64,000 bases of DNA from Melioribacteraceae bacterium (GCA_027030245.1 JALVFE010000016.1:558001-622000), one strand, 5' to 3'; positions 11,181 to 21,686 are shown, numbered from the stretch's first letter. The notes: generated from the letters alone by a model not told the origin. A program made the numbers and translations.

Positions 11181-11419
11181 ATTACAAGTGATTAATGACA
11201 AATGACGATTGACCGATGACCAATTATTCTTTGAAAATCTGCGTTTAATCTGTGGTAATCCTCCTTCGGCGGACAGGTCCGTGGTTCTTCTTTTTTAACC
11301 ACAATGAACACAAAGGGAAAATCTTAAAGAACACAGAGTAAAAAAAATTCACATTACACAAATAACAAATTCCAAATCACAAGGATAAGGTTTTATAATC
11401 TCTATAAAACAAAACTGTT

Positions 11420-12517
11420 TTAATCCTCTAACGCTTCAAGAATTTCTTTTTTCAATTCGGGATCCAATTCTTTTTCGGTTCGGAAAGAATGTAACATTAC
11501 ATCGACTTGTTGAATTAACCCTTTCTTTTCATATTTCGGTGCAAAAATGGAACCGTCGAGCATATAAATTCTACCGGAATCCTCGTCGTAGAAAGTGTAA
11601 TTAATCATCGGTCCTCCGCCGCTTCTATCGTTAAACCGCCATAAACCCTGTACCATAAGCGCATACCGGTTATTGAAATTAACTTCGGTAACGGTTCTGT
11701 ACTCGCTTTCTAGCTCAACATAAGCTGTATCGTCTGCCGTCCTGTAATATTTTTTAGTTATTCTGTTTCTTTCGTTAATAATTGAATCGGGGTCTAAAAA
11801 CGAAGGTGAAGCATTTTCAATCCAATGGACAAAAATCCATCTTTCCATATCCGAATTAGGGGCGCGCCTCAGCCAAACAAAATTATCTTCCGGTTTATCC
11901 AAAGCAAGCAGATAATCGGCTTGTACGTAAATTGTCCATCCGTAATTTTTAAGTAATTTTGCTTCAATGTCCTTTTTCTCGAACCGGGAATTATACAAAG
12001 CCCGAGATAATCTCTGATTAGAAGCATCACGGAAATAGAAAAGCAAATCGTCTCCGTGTTTAAGAATATTTTTATGAAGTTTTTCGATATCGGGCGCGGT
12101 TAAAATCATCACCAACTGGTCTTTATACCAAAGGTCGTGTTTATTTACAACGAATGCGCTGTCTTGCATTACCATTGCTTTTGCGGTCGAATCCAAAATA
12201 CTGTTAACATATTTCCCAACCGGAAAGTCTGAATCGAGAGGGGCAAGTATTATAATGTTTTTTCTTCTTTTCGCATTTTCCAAATCGGAAAATTTCACAC
12301 GTTTCAGTTCAAAAAGATTTTCGGGTTGCGGTGTATAAATAATTTTTCCGAAAACCATTTTTAAAGCGCCTTCTACCCGTGCATAATCGCCGGAGTCGGC
12401 AACAACGTATATTTCGTCTTCCTCACCGATTGCCTTTTTCTGCGATTCGCAAGAATTTATTAAGGAAAGGATAACGAGGGAGGAAATTAAAAAAGTAACT
12501 ATCTTTTTCATACGCAT
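11420..12517 (-). CDS. DUF4837 family lipoprotein
   Basis: A 365-residue protein with an N-terminal signal and lipobox ('LSLINSC'), so it is probably a lipoprotein of the cell envelope. The body matches DUF4837, a family of unknown function found mainly in Bacteroidota and relatives: 'IYVVADSGDYARVEGALKMV' near the start and a later run 'YGWTIYVQADYLLALDKPED'. Conserved tryptophans ('RWIFVHWIENASPSFLDPD') are typical of it. Two in-frame ATGs two codons apart are possible starts. The gene is transcribed away from the DGK1-like/ftsH block (66-bp gap) and could be its last member. No function is proposed. Confidence 0.8.
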   Translation of the reverse strand: MRMKKIVTFLISSLVILSLINSCESQKKAIGEEDEIYVVADSGDYARVEGALKMVFGKIIYTPQPENLFELKRVKFSDLENAKRRKNIIILAPLDSDFPVGKYVNSILDSTAKAMVMQDSAFVVNKHDLWYKDQLVMILTAPDIEKLHKNILKHGDDLLFYFRDASNQRLSRALYNSRFEKKDIEAKLLKNYGWTIYVQADYLLALDKPEDNFVWLRRAPNSDMERWIFVHWIENASPSFLDPDSIINERNRITKKYYRTADDTAYVELESEYRTVTEVNFNNRYALMVQGLWRFNDRSGGGPMINYTFYDEDSGRIYMLDGSIFAPKYEKKGLIQQVDVMLHSFRTEKELDPELKKEILEALED

Positions 12518-12583
12518 TCATTTTAAATTAGTTGGTGAAAAACATTTTTTATACACTGATTAACTAAATATGTTTCAATTTCA

Positions 12584-13252
12584 TCACAATGGCACATTGG
12601 CAAGAACCAAATTAAAATCCGGTAAAAACAAATAATAAAGAAGCCAAAGTGTAAATCCCACCGAAAGCGGAATCATAAAATTATCGTCCGCCCAACCATA
12701 AGAAATATTTTCGGCGATTGCCCCAACTGCCACAGCAAAAAATCCGATAAAATATTCGGCGGGATCGTAATTAATTTTGGGGGTAAGCAGAACAACAATG
12801 CAGCCGGTAATAAAAAATGCCAGAGTGCCCTCCAAGCTTTTCGCTAAAAATTTATGTCTGCCGTATTTTCTGCCTACAAGCGCCGCTGCAATGTCGCTTA
12901 AAATCAAAACAGAAAAGGCTGTGATGAAAAATATTTTGGGGAAAATAATTACTCCAACTGTTGCGGAAATAAGCACATAGGTTGCGCCGCTCAAATTTTT
13001 CTTCACTTCGTCTCTTTCGTGCTCGCGCATCATAAAGCCGAATGTTTTGTTGAAGAAATTTTTAAGAGCCGGAATGTAATAGCGACCGAAATCGAGGAAT
13101 AAAGAAAAAAGAGTTAACGGTACCAAAATCGATAACGCCAACTCTTTTGTTACAAAATAATAGATAACAGGAATTGAAAGTGAGAACAGGTGAATCAGTT
13201 TTCTCAGAACTTCACTTTTATAGTCGATACTTCCTTTATCAATTTCCGTCAT
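12584..13252 (-). CDS. SEC59/DGK1/VTE5 family membrane kinase (CTP-dependent lipid or phytol kinase-like)
   Basis: A 222-residue integral membrane protein with about six to seven hydrophobic segments. The family signature is visible as '[19 protein letters not shown]' at the N-terminus, '[14 protein letters not shown]' and '[13 protein letters not shown]'. The D-x-x-A-x-x-x-G-R-x-x-G-R and K-S-x-E-G motifs are the ones shared by CTP-dependent dolichol, diacylglycerol and phytol kinases and by CDP-diglyceride synthases. The substrate cannot be read from the sequence. The gene overlaps the end of ftsH by 14 bp, so the two are translationally coupled. Confidence 0.78.
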   Translation of the reverse strand: MTEIDKGSIDYKSEVLRKLIHLFSLSIPVIYYFVTKELALSILVPLTLFSLFLDFGRYYIPALKNFFNKTFGFMMREHERDEVKKNLSGATYVLISATVGVIIFPKIFFITAFSVLILSDIAAALVGRKYGRHKFLAKSLEGTLAFFITGCIVVLLTPKINYDPAEYFIGFFAVAVGAIAENISYGWADDNFMIPLSVGFTLWLLYYLFLPDFNLVLANVPL

Positions 13253-15344
13253 TTCCGCTATCTGTTTGCTTATCAGAATCCGCCGATCTTTTGCGTTTTT
13301 CTTCCATTAATTTTCTTACATGTTCCGGGATGTCATCTTCGGCAGTAGCGGCGCTAAATTTATTATTTTTACCGTTACCTTTATTGACAGCCGGCAGTTC
13401 CTCACCGTTCATAATTTTTCTGATTTCTTCGGCGTCCAAAATTTCTCTTTCGAGTAATTCTTTAGACAATTTGTGCAAAAGATCTATATTCTCCCTTAAA
13501 ATTCTTTCCGCTCTTTCCATTCCTTTGTAAACAATACGTTTTATTTCATCGTCTATTTCTTGAGCGGTTTTTTCGCTGTATTCATCATGTTTGGTTATTT
13601 CCCTTCCCAAGAAAAGCTCTTCTTCTTTTTTGCCCAATGCAACGGGTCCGAGTTTCTCGCTCATGCCCCATTCACAAACCATTTTACGGGCAATGGAAGT
13701 AGCTTTTTCTATATCGTTTCCCGCGCCGGTGGTTAAACGGTTGAAAACTATCAACTCTGCAGCTCTTCCTCCAAGCGCATAAGCGATTGTAGCTTCCAAA
13801 TAATCTTTGGAGTATGTGTGCTTTTCGTCAACCGGGAGATAAGTTGTAACACCAAGCGCCCTACCGCGCGGTATAATTGTAACTTTATGAACCGGATCGG
13901 CTTCGGGAATCATAAGTGCAACGAGAACGTGTCCGATTTCGTGGTAAGCCGTTAATTTTTTCTCTTCCTCCGAAATTATCATGCTCTTGCGTTCCATTCC
14001 CATCATCACTTTATCTTTGGCTTCTTCAAAATCCTCCATTGTAACTTTATCGCGGTTTTTTCTTGCCGCGAGCAATGCGGCTTCGTTAACCAGATTTGCC
14101 AATTCCGCACCGGCTAAACCCGGCGTTCCCTTTGCCAATACTTTCAAATCCACCGATTCATCCAAAGGAATGTTGCGGGTATGAACTTTCAATATTCCTT
14201 CCCGTCCTTTTACGTCGGGTCTATCTACAACAACTTGCCTATCGAAACGTCCGGGACGAAGTAGAGCCGGGTCCAAAACATCCGGTCTGTTTGTAGCGGC
14301 AATTATAATAACGCCGCTGTTTTGCTCAAATCCGTCCATTTCAACGAGCAAGGCGTTAAGCGTTTGTTCGCGTTCGTCGTGACCGCCGCCCAAACCTGCT
14401 CCGCGGTGTCTTCCCACCGCATCAATTTCGTCGATAAAAATTATACAAGGGGCATTTTTCTTTCCTTGTTCGAAAAGGTCTCTTACACGGCTGGCGCCTA
14501 CACCGACGAACATTTCAACGAAATCGGCACCGCTGATAGAGAAAAACGGCACGCCGGCTTCGCCCGCAACAGCACGCGCCATAAGGGTTTTACCGGTTCC
14601 CGGAGGTCCTAAAAGCAAAACTCCGCGCGGAATTTTTCCGCCCAACTTTTGGAATTTGGTCGGTTCCCGTAAGAATTCTATAATCTCTTCCAATTCTTGT
14701 TTTGCTTCGTCCGCACCGGCAACATCTTTAAATGTTACTTTAATTTGGGATTCCGATATCAATTTAGCGCGGCTTTTTCCGAAGTTGAAAATTCCCTTTT
14801 GTCCTCCGGCTCCGCCTTGCATTCTTCGCATAAACAAAATCCAAATACCGATAATTAAAACCCACGGAAGAAAACTTATCAGAAGCGTAAGCCATTCGTT
14901 CGAATCGATTATAAAATCGTAAACGATGCCTTTTGAATCCCAGACTTTTTGCTCGCCTTCGATCACTTTATCGATAATCGGCACGCTTATTCTTTTTACC
15001 TTACGCGTAGATTTTCCTATTTTAACCGGTTCTTCTTGTTTTAACGTAACTTCAAGACTATAGTTGTTAACATCTGTCTTTACTACATCAATTTTTTCCA
15101 CTTTGTCTTCGTTAAGAAGTTTTTTGTAGGTATTGTAACCTACTTCCACAAAATTAGCCCGGCTTGAATTCATAAACTGCATAACAATTACGGCGGCAAT
15201 AATTACCGCGCCCCAGCTGAAAACCGTTTTCAGAATTTTTGACCAATCGAAATCATCATTGGGCTTTTGCGGACTTCCCTTTTTCTTTTGGAAATCGTTT
15301 TTGTTTTGATTATCCGACATATTCATTTTTCTATTTGGTAACAT
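13239..15344 (-). CDS. ftsH: ATP-dependent zinc metalloprotease FtsH
   Basis: A 701-residue membrane-anchored AAA+ protease that degrades damaged membrane proteins and short-lived regulators. Transmembrane helix 1 is about 40-57 and helix 2 about 151-172, with a periplasmic domain between them. The AAA module has Walker A 'GPPGTGKT' (246-253), Walker B '[10 protein letters not shown]' and the second region of homology '[20 protein letters not shown]'. The zinc site is H468-E-I-G-H472. The tail beyond residue 640 is charged and low-complexity. The start at 15344 is preceded by AGGAA; two further ATGs within nine codons are alternatives. It lies 9 bp after hpt in a tilS-hpt-ftsH order that is conserved in many bacteria. 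Confidence 0.98.
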   Translation of the reverse strand: MLPNRKMNMSDNQNKNDFQKKKGSPQKPNDDFDWSKILKTVFSWGAVIIAAVIVMQFMNSSRANFVEVGYNTYKKLLNEDKVEKIDVVKTDVNNYSLEVTLKQEEPVKIGKSTRKVKRISVPIIDKVIEGEQKVWDSKGIVYDFIIDSNEWLTLLISFLPWVLIIGIWILFMRRMQGGAGGQKGIFNFGKSRAKLISESQIKVTFKDVAGADEAKQELEEIIEFLREPTKFQKLGGKIPRGVLLLGPPGTGKTLMARAVAGEAGVPFFSISGADFVEMFVGVGASRVRDLFEQGKKNAPCIIFIDEIDAVGRHRGAGLGGGHDEREQTLNALLVEMDGFEQNSGVIIIAATNRPDVLDPALLRPGRFDRQVVVDRPDVKGREGILKVHTRNIPLDESVDLKVLAKGTPGLAGAELANLVNEAALLAARKNRDKVTMEDFEEAKDKVMMGMERKSMIISEEEKKLTAYHEIGHVLVALMIPEADPVHKVTIIPRGRALGVTTYLPVDEKHTYSKDYLEATIAYALGGRAAELIVFNRLTTGAGNDIEKATSIARKMVCEWGMSEKLGPVALGKKEEELFLGREITKHDEYSEKTAQEIDDEIKRIVYKGMERAERILRENIDLLHKLSKELLEREILDAEEIRKIMNGEELPAVNKGNGKNNKFSAATAEDDIPEHVRKLMEEKRKRSADSDKQTDSGNDGN

Positions 15345-15353
15345 AATTTTTTC

Positions 15354-15923
15354 CTATTCCTCACTTAAAACATAAATTGAGTTAAGATTTCTATATTTTT
15401 GTGCGTAATCCAACCCGTAACCGATAACAAATTTATCGGGAATTTCAAACCCAATATAATTAATTTCAACATTATATTTCAGGCTATTCGGTTTCACCAA
15501 AAGAGATACTACTTTCATGCTTGCCGGATTGAAATTACTGATTAATTTTTCGATATAATCGATAGAAAGACCGCTATCGACAATGTCTTCCACAATAATT
15601 ATATGGCGGTCGTTTATATCCGCATTAAGTTCTTTGAGTAATTTTACTTTTCCCGACGAAATTTTTTGCTCGCCGTAACTCGATAATTTGAAAAAATCTA
15701 TTTCACAATTTATCGTAACATTTTTAATCAAATCCGATAAAAATATAAACGAACCGTTCAGAATCCCAATAAATATGGGAAGTTTTCCTTTATAATCTTT
15801 TGAAATCTGTTCGCCTAATTCTTTAACTCTTTTTTCTATTTGTTCTTTTGTAATTAAAGGAACAAACTTTTCGCTCCCAACGTGAATCACGTCTTTAATT
15901 TTTTGATCGCTTAATTCAACCAT
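15354..15923 (-). CDS. hpt: Hypoxanthine phosphoribosyltransferase
   Basis: A 189-residue purine-salvage enzyme converting hypoxanthine or guanine plus PRPP into IMP or GMP. The PRPP-binding loop 'IIIVEDIVDSGLS' is intact, and 'GSFIFLSDLI' supplies the substrate loop. Length is normal for the family. The first 13 bp overlap the end of tilS, suggesting coupled translation, and ftsH follows directly; tilS-hpt-ftsH is a widely conserved gene order. Confidence 0.94.
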   Translation of the reverse strand: MVELSDQKIKDVIHVGSEKFVPLITKEQIEKRVKELGEQISKDYKGKLPIFIGILNGSFIFLSDLIKNVTINCEIDFFKLSSYGEQKISSGKVKLLKELNADINDRHIIIVEDIVDSGLSIDYIEKLISNFNPASMKVVSLLVKPNSLKYNVEINYIGFEIPDKFVIGYGLDYAQKYRNLNSIYVLSEE

Positions 15924-17287
15924 AATTCAAGAATCCTTTTTGTATTCGGTAAAATTTTATATCTGTCGTCTATTCTCTGTCCGATAACCCACACAATATT
16001 ATTGTTATTGACTAAAACAAGTTGCTCTTTTTTGCGGAATGCGGGTATTTTAATTTCGGTTAAAAAATCGGAAATTTTTTTGAAATTATTCATCCCCAGC
16101 GGTTTGAATTTATCGCCGTTTTGCCACTTTCTAACGATAAATTCTTCGGATACATTATCGCCCGAAATATATTCCTTGTTTTTATCGTTTCCAAATTGGA
16201 TTTTGCTTCTATCCGATTCCGAAATTTTTAATTCTTTATCATCGATACGGATTGACGACCCGATTCGTATTCTGCCAAGTTCGATAGTGTTTTCTTTTTC
16301 TATCTTTTTAAATATAAGCTTGCTTCTGTCTTTTACACAAATTAAGTCCTTGCTTAGTTCAATTTTTCTACCCGTTTGGTTTGCGATTACGGATTTTACT
16401 TTTTCCCAATCATCAAAATCGAAATCAAAGCCGAATTTATCCTTCAAAACTTTTTTACAAATTTCTGGAATTGCTTCGATGCCGTATTTTCCGGTTACGC
16501 TTAAATTAATTTCTATCTGCCCTTCCCCGTAATTTACGTAATTGCTAATTACTTCATTAAGCATACGGGAAAGCAAGGCTTTCGTATTACGTAAAATTCT
16601 GCTGTTCCGGAAAACCGCTTTTTCGAAGGACGGATTAATTTTGCTTTTGATTAATGGTACCACCTCGTTACGTAAAAAGTTTCGTTCGAAATCCGATTCC
16701 AAATTTGTGCTGTCCGTCCGGTATTCCAAATTCTTTTTTTTCAGATAAAAGAGAATTTCATCTTTCGTTAAACAAAGAAAAGGTCTGATTATTTTTCCCC
16801 GTTTTACCGGGATGCCTGTCAATCCCGAAATACCCGTTCCTTTCAAAAAGTTGAGCAGAACCGTTTCGGCGTTATCGTTCATGTTATGCGCGGTAATAAT
16901 TTTACCGGCACCAACTTTACCGGCGAATTTTTCGAGTTCTTCATACCGGAGAATTCGCGCGGCTTCTTCAATCGACTTGTTTTTATCAGTAGAGAATTTT
17001 TTAACGTCGATTTTTACGGAGTTGAACTCTACATTTAATCTTTCACACAAATTTTTACAGAATTTTTCGTCATCTTCACTTTCTTCGTTCCTTAATCCGT
17101 GATTAACGTGTAAAGCGAACAACTCTATTTTGTATTTATGCCGGAACTTATGTAAAAAATGTAATGCAAAAACCGAATCGGGCCCTCCGCTTAAACCAAG
17201 CAATACTTTTTCATTTTTATCGAGAAGGTTATTCCGCTCGATAAACAGTATAACTTTTTCTTCAATATTTTTAACGGATAACGGCAT
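15911..17287 (-). CDS. tilS: tRNA(Ile)-lysidine synthase TilS
   Basis: A 458-residue enzyme that attaches lysine to the wobble cytidine of tRNA-Ile(CAU), so that it reads AUA codons. The ATP-pyrophosphatase P-loop is 'SGGPDS' at 33-38, followed by 'HVNHGLR' and 'ITAHNMNDNAETVLLNFLKGTG'. The C-terminal part ('VRKWQNGDKFKPLGM') is the TilS substrate-binding domain. The gene leads the tilS-hpt-ftsH-DGK1-like block, which begins 57 bp downstream of the greA stop and behind a terminator hairpin. Confidence 0.95.
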   Translation of the reverse strand: MPLSVKNIEEKVILFIERNNLLDKNEKVLLGLSGGPDSVFALHFLHKFRHKYKIELFALHVNHGLRNEESEDDEKFCKNLCERLNVEFNSVKIDVKKFSTDKNKSIEEAARILRYEELEKFAGKVGAGKIITAHNMNDNAETVLLNFLKGTGISGLTGIPVKRGKIIRPFLCLTKDEILFYLKKKNLEYRTDSTNLESDFERNFLRNEVVPLIKSKINPSFEKAVFRNSRILRNTKALLSRMLNEVISNYVNYGEGQIEINLSVTGKYGIEAIPEICKKVLKDKFGFDFDFDDWEKVKSVIANQTGRKIELSKDLICVKDRSKLIFKKIEKENTIELGRIRIGSSIRIDDKELKISESDRSKIQFGNDKNKEYISGDNVSEEFIVRKWQNGDKFKPLGMNNFKKISDFLTEIKIPAFRKKEQLVLVNNNNIVWVIGQRIDDRYKILPNTKRILELWLN

Positions 17288-17305
17288 AAAAATTTTCGGA
17301 TAAGA

Positions 17306-17332
17306 AATAAAAAGCGGAAGTGTTTCCGCTTT
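17306..17332 (-). terminator. Rho-independent terminator after greA
   Basis: A perfect 9-bp stem AAAGCGGAA/TTCCGCTTT (17311-17319 and 17324-17332) with a 4-base loop. On the minus strand the 3' arm runs into TTTTTATTT. It lies 12 bp past the greA stop and just before tilS starts. Confidence 0.75.
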
Positions 17333-17343
17333 AGAAAAAGAAT

Positions 17344-17814
17344 TTATTTTATATCAAGGATTTCGAATTTGATAACCCCGGCCGGAACTTTAGCATCCAC
17401 AATTTCGCCTTTACTTCTATTCATTAAAGCTTGTCCTACCGGCGAAGTTATGGAGATTTTCCCTTCTTCCAAATTCGCTTCTTCGGCGGAAACAAGAGTA
17501 TATTCGTATGTTTTGTTGTTCTTCATATTTTTAACTACAACGGTCGACAGAATATGCGTTTTATCTTTCGGCATATTCGAAGTATCGATAATCTTCGCTT
17601 TAGCGAGCATTTCTTCCATTTTACTGATTTTCAATTCGAGAAGGCCTTGCGCTTCCTTTGCTGCATCGTATTCGGCGTTTTCCGATAAATCGCCGTAAGA
17701 CCTTGCTTCGGCAATTCTCTGCGCCATTTGCTTACGTCCGTTTGTTTTCAGTTCTTTTAACTGTTGCTCAAGTTCGATTAATCTTTCTCTACTTAGATAT
17801 ACAAAGTTAGACAC
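17344..17814 (-). CDS. greA: Transcription elongation factor GreA
   Basis: A 156-residue protein of standard GreA length. The N-terminal antiparallel coiled coil includes 'MAQRIAEARSYGDLSENAEYDAAKE', carrying the acidic D-x-x-E tip that activates transcript cleavage in RNA polymerase. The C-terminal FKBP-like domain ends 'GEIVDAKVPAGVIKFEILDI'. The start codon is GTG, ten bases after an AGGAGG ribosome site. Terminator hairpins lie both upstream (17846-17874) and downstream (17306-17332), so greA is probably a single-gene unit. Confidence 0.96.
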   Translation of the reverse strand: MSNFVYLSRERLIELEQQLKELKTNGRKQMAQRIAEARSYGDLSENAEYDAAKEAQGLLELKISKMEEMLAKAKIIDTSNMPKDKTHILSTVVVKNMKNNKTYEYTLVSAEEANLEEGKISITSPVGQALMNRSKGEIVDAKVPAGVIKFEILDIK

Positions 17815-17845
17815 TTAAGGCTTTCCTCCTTTTTTTGTGAAACAT

Positions 17846-17874
17846 AAAAAAAATACCACTGCTGTTTGCAGTGG
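17846..17874 (-). terminator. Rho-independent terminator after the AddB-like gene
   Basis: A 7-bp stem CCACTGC/GCAGTGG (17856-17862 and 17868-17874) with a 5-base loop. On the minus strand it is followed by TATTTTTTTTATG. It separates the AddB-like gene (stop at 17918) from greA. Confidence 0.75.
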
Positions 17875-17917
17875 CTTTACCAAATGTAAAAAAATCTTGG
17901 AAAGAATTCAAGAATAT

Positions 17918-20900
17918 TTAGTTAAGTGCTTCCTGAATTCTGCAAATTGTTTTGAAATTGCAATATTTACAAGCATTTTTTTCCGGGTCTTCGCGCAAAG
18001 TGAGATTAAATTTCCCTTCAGATATGTTTTTTATATACTCTTTAATCTTTTCCTTTGCGATATCCTTTAATTTTAGATGCTCGTCTATCAATTTGGACTC
18101 GTCTGCGTTTCTGATTTTTACGGCGGGCATATATCCGAAATAGTCCGCTTGATATTTCAGTGAGAAAATTATCATACCGGCAGGAGAAAATTCCTTTCCG
18201 AAATGTTCCGATAAAATATTTCCGGCAGCTATTAAATAAACGGGCAATTGTAAAGAATATCCGCCCAATAAATCTTTCTTCGCGGGTTTACCTTTTTCAC
18301 TTAATTTGTAATCGAGAATTCTAAAAGTTAGTTTACCGGGATTCAAGTCAATCCGGTCGATTTTACCGCGCAATTTAATTTCATCGATTGTCACGGCTTT
18401 ATTCGTTGATAAAATTTTATCTGTGTTTTTACGGTTTACCGAACCGAACCCTACTTCGAAGAAAGACGGCACGAAACCGTTTCGTTTATTTTGTTCCTCC
18501 AAAAGAAACCGGTAAAGAATTGAGTCTTCCTTTTTTCCGTTCACTCCGAAAATTTTTTCTTTTTCGTAAAAGCTTAAAGGCGAATCGAAATCAAACCGCT
18601 CGTATTTTTTTTCTGCAATTCCGGTTAAAATTTTATGAAGTCCGGATAAACTTTCGGAAGATGTATCGATTTTGTTTTCCCGGATAAACGTGTAATAATC
18701 GTAAAAAATTTCGTGCATTAAATTTCCAAGTTCAACCGCTTCTATTTCTTCGGTCGGTTCTTTTACTTCCTCAATTTTCAAAACCCTTTCAAGGAAAAAC
18801 TTATACGGGCAGTTTGCGTAAACCTCCAGTTGGGAAACGGAAAATTCCCTTTCTACAAATTTTTTTAATTTTTTCCCGGCGTCTTCGCTTAACTTTCCGG
18901 CTCCGTTTGCGGTTGAAAAGAGAAAACCCGTATAAGGTGTTGGCGCAAACGGTTCTTCGTTCCTCAGTTTATCAACTTCAAGTGTAATATTCAATTTGGT
19001 TTTGTTAAAATCGATTTTAAACTTTTCTTCCAGCAGATTTAATTTTCCCGAACCCCAATAAATACCGAGCGTTTTATCCAATTCCTCTTTACTTAAAACA
19101 TAATTGTCATACTCCGTATCTTTTCTTTCCGTAACCTCAAAAACTTTTTTAAAATCATTTATGAAGGAAGATTGAACCAACTCATTTTCTTCCTCGTATT
19201 TAGCATAAGTTAAATACAAACCTTTTCGCCAAAAATTAAGAGCTTGATAAAAGTGAAATTTTTCTTCGAGAAGATGGCGCGCGGAATCTTTGGCGAACGA
19301 ACCGCTGTGAAATATTTCGGGATTGTAACGAGTTGGAAATTCCCCGTCGTTCATTCCGCAAATAAACAGGTAATCGAATTTAAGTCCGCGTATTTCGTTG
19401 ATCGTAGTTACAAGCACGCCGTAATCCGAGCGTTCCTTAATATTGAACCTTGCCCATCCGCTTGCGGTTCGCAGTTGGTCGAGATAAAATTTAAGATTAA
19501 ACCGTTTTTCTTTTCCGAATTCTTTTGTCAACAAATCGAAAATTTCATCCGTAGTTTCAAATAATGTTCTTACCGCTTTAATATTAATCTCAGCATCTTC
19601 TTTCCCGCCGGTTAATATTTTTTCGAAAATTCCCAAATCGAAAGCAAGAACTTTTAATTTATTCTGAAACTCGGGGATAGTTAATTCTTCGCGAAAGGGT
19701 TTAAGTAATCCGTCAATAAAATTAATACTCTGGAGAGCTTTTTCCAGTTGTTCCCTTTCGTCATTATCTTCTTCAAAAATCTCTTCACCGGTTTGATTAA
19801 AACTAATAGCGTTTTTTATTTTGCTTATCCAATTTGTTTTTCCGCCTACAATCTTTAGCTTTGCAGCGACTTTAATCAATACATCCAAGTCCACTTGGTC
19901 ACTATTAACATAAACGTTACCGAAAGCTCTGAATATATCTTTATAGAAAAAGTCGTTTTCCAAAATTTCAAGAACCGTAATCAACGCAGTTACGGGAAGG
20001 GCTTTATCCAATGAATATCTGTCGGTTATGTTTACCGGAATTCCGTAAAGCTTAAAAATATCTCTTACAACCGGAGTGTAGTTTTGAATTAAATTAAATG
20101 CCACACAGATATTATGCGGTTCGGCTTTTTCTTCGGTCAGCTTCCGTTTAATTTCCTTGGCAACGAATTTTACTTCATTGATTTTATTTAACGATTCGAC
20201 AACGGAAATTTTTTCTTTGTAAGAATTATTAACCCGCTGCTTTTTGTTTGCGAACAGATACCGTCTGGTGTCTTGGAGAAACTTATCTGACGAATCGGGT
20301 GTTAAATCCTTAATTTGATAAAACTCTTTCTTTTTTAACTTTAAGTATGCTTCGTCCAGATGGGAAAAGAGTTGCGGATTTTTTTCGTAATAATCGAAAG
20401 CAATTATCAAATCTACGGTGTCGTTAATTTTCAAATAATCGAGAATTTCAATTTCGAGCTGGAAAAATTCATCGAATCCGGTAACAATAATTTGTTCAAC
20501 ATGCGGAAAGAGCTTCCGGAAAGCCCGGGAAAATTTATCCTTTCCGCCTTTTACAATTTCTTCGTAAATATCACCCGTTTCCAACGCCGAAAGGTTATAA
20601 CATTTTTCTTTATACGTTTCATAAATGTTAGCAATATCAACGGCTTTTCTGCTTTCAAGATCATCTAATTTTTTAGCTTCTTCCCTTAGTAAATTAGGAT
20701 TGATACCGTGTTTTTTATATTCGGAAATTACATTTTTTATTCTGTCAAGCGTTCCGTGCGGAATTTCATTTTTGTAAACATTCAGATATTGTAAAGGAAT
20801 TTCATTTGCGCTTTGTTTTATCAGAACCGTGGAAGCCGCTTCGCTCAACTTTACGAAATGTCTTGATACCCCTAAAATTTTTTCGGTTAATGTTCCGAGC

Positions 20901-21085
20901 GTTTCCAAATTAATCACGTCGGCAGTTTTGCCGGGCGAATGATTTATAATATCTTTTTTAAGATGACGCAGTTTACGATTGGTTGGAACTACAATAAGTA
21001 TTTTTTCGAGCTCGGAGTTTTCAATTCTAACGCGAACCAATTCATCGACGTTCAAAGCATTTAGCTTTTTATTACTCAGAAGCAT
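17918..21085 (-). CDS. AddB-like PD-(D/E)XK exonuclease subunit with iron-sulfur cysteines
   Basis: A 1055-residue protein with the layout of AddB, the nuclease partner in AddAB-type double-strand break processing. The N-terminal half is helicase-fold-like, but the expected Walker A position reads 'VVPTNRKLRHLKKDI' with no G-x-x-G-x-GK loop, so ATPase activity is unlikely. The C-terminal RecB-type nuclease has 'GKIDRIDL' and Asp925-Tyr926-Lys927. It is flanked by the four cysteines of an AddB 4Fe-4S cluster: Cys759 ('YANCPYKFFLERVL'), Cys1039, Cys1042 and Cys1048. No AddA/UvrD-like helicase is adjacent (the next gene upstream is a DUF192 protein), so the partner must be elsewhere. A stand-alone PD-(D/E)XK protein is the alternative. 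Confidence 0.82.
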   Translation of the reverse strand: MLLSNKKLNALNVDELVRVRIENSELEKILIVVPTNRKLRHLKKDIINHSPGKTADVINLETLGTLTEKILGVSRHFVKLSEAASTVLIKQSANEIPLQYLNVYKNEIPHGTLDRIKNVISEYKKHGINPNLLREEAKKLDDLESRKAVDIANIYETYKEKCYNLSALETGDIYEEIVKGGKDKFSRAFRKLFPHVEQIIVTGFDEFFQLEIEILDYLKINDTVDLIIAFDYYEKNPQLFSHLDEAYLKLKKKEFYQIKDLTPDSSDKFLQDTRRYLFANKKQRVNNSYKEKISVVESLNKINEVKFVAKEIKRKLTEEKAEPHNICVAFNLIQNYTPVVRDIFKLYGIPVNITDRYSLDKALPVTALITVLEILENDFFYKDIFRAFGNVYVNSDQVDLDVLIKVAAKLKIVGGKTNWISKIKNAISFNQTGEEIFEEDNDEREQLEKALQSINFIDGLLKPFREELTIPEFQNKLKVLAFDLGIFEKILTGGKEDAEINIKAVRTLFETTDEIFDLLTKEFGKEKRFNLKFYLDQLRTASGWARFNIKERSDYGVLVTTINEIRGLKFDYLFICGMNDGEFPTRYNPEIFHSGSFAKDSARHLLEEKFHFYQALNFWRKGLYLTYAKYEEENELVQSSFINDFKKVFEVTERKDTEYDNYVLSKEELDKTLGIYWGSGKLNLLEEKFKIDFNKTKLNITLEVDKLRNEEPFAPTPYTGFLFSTANGAGKLSEDAGKKLKKFVEREFSVSQLEVYANCPYKFFLERVLKIEEVKEPTEEIEAVELGNLMHEIFYDYYTFIRENKIDTSSESLSGLHKILTGIAEKKYERFDFDSPLSFYEKEKIFGVNGKKEDSILYRFLLEEQNKRNGFVPSFFEVGFGSVNRKNTDKILSTNKAVTIDEIKLRGKIDRIDLNPGKLTFRILDYKLSEKGKPAKKDLLGGYSLQLPVYLIAAGNILSEHFGKEFSPAGMIIFSLKYQADYFGYMPAVKIRNADESKLIDEHLKLKDIAKEKIKEYIKNISEGKFNLTLREDPEKNACKYCNFKTICRIQEALN

Positions 21086-21098
21086 ATTGATTCATAAA

Positions 21099-21686
21099 TT
21101 AATTTCTTCTCCAAACAATTTTATCGCCGACTTCAATATTGTATTTATCGGTGAATCCGGCGTTAACTTCTATAACGTATTTCGCGGGTTTATCTGAAGG
21201 ATACGATTTAAGCGAATAAGGAACAGTGTTTTTATGTATCGTAACAATTTCCTTCCGTGAATTCACAAAAATCATATCGAGTGGAATTACGGTATCCTTC
21301 ATCCAAAAAGATTGATAATCGTCTTTGGGAAAAATAAAAAGCATTCCTTGGTTTTCTTCCATTTTGCTTCTGTACATTAAACCTCTGGTGCGGGTTTCGT
21401 CCGTGTTTGCAATTTCAATATCTATTTTTGTAATAAATGTTCCGTCCTTTTTTAAAAAAGAAAGCTCGCCGTGTTTGGTAAACGTGAAAGCGGAATTATC
21501 CAAATGCATTGATTTATCACTTACTTTCTTAACTTTATTAGTTTTGGAAGGCAATGCGAAAAAAATTATAATTCCCAACACCACCAAAACTCCAACGTAA
21601 ATAAACTTCTTCATCCGAGAATTTTGTTCGGGCACATTGTCTTTCGTATCTTTTTCTTTTCGGGATTTGTTTTTTTTCTTAGGCAT
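21099..21686 (-). CDS. Membrane-anchored DUF192 protein
   Basis: A 195-residue protein. It has a very basic first 25 residues, one transmembrane anchor (about 28-46, 'IYVGVLVVLGIIIFFAL'), then a DUF192 domain from about 70 to the end. Typical DUF192 blocks are 'RGLMYRSKMEENQGMLFIF', 'FWMKDTVIPLDMIFV' and the closing 'VIEVNAGFTDKYNIEVGD'. The family is widespread and its function is unknown. It is 13 bp upstream of the AddB-like gene and divergent from the hydrolase gene at 21769. Confidence 0.88.
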   Translation of the reverse strand: MPKKKNKSRKEKDTKDNVPEQNSRMKKFIYVGVLVVLGIIIFFALPSKTNKVKKVSDKSMHLDNSAFTFTKHGELSFLKKDGTFITKIDIEIANTDETRTRGLMYRSKMEENQGMLFIFPKDDYQSFWMKDTVIPLDMIFVNSRKEIVTIHKNTVPYSLKSYPSDKPAKYVIEVNAGFTDKYNIEVGDKIVWRRN

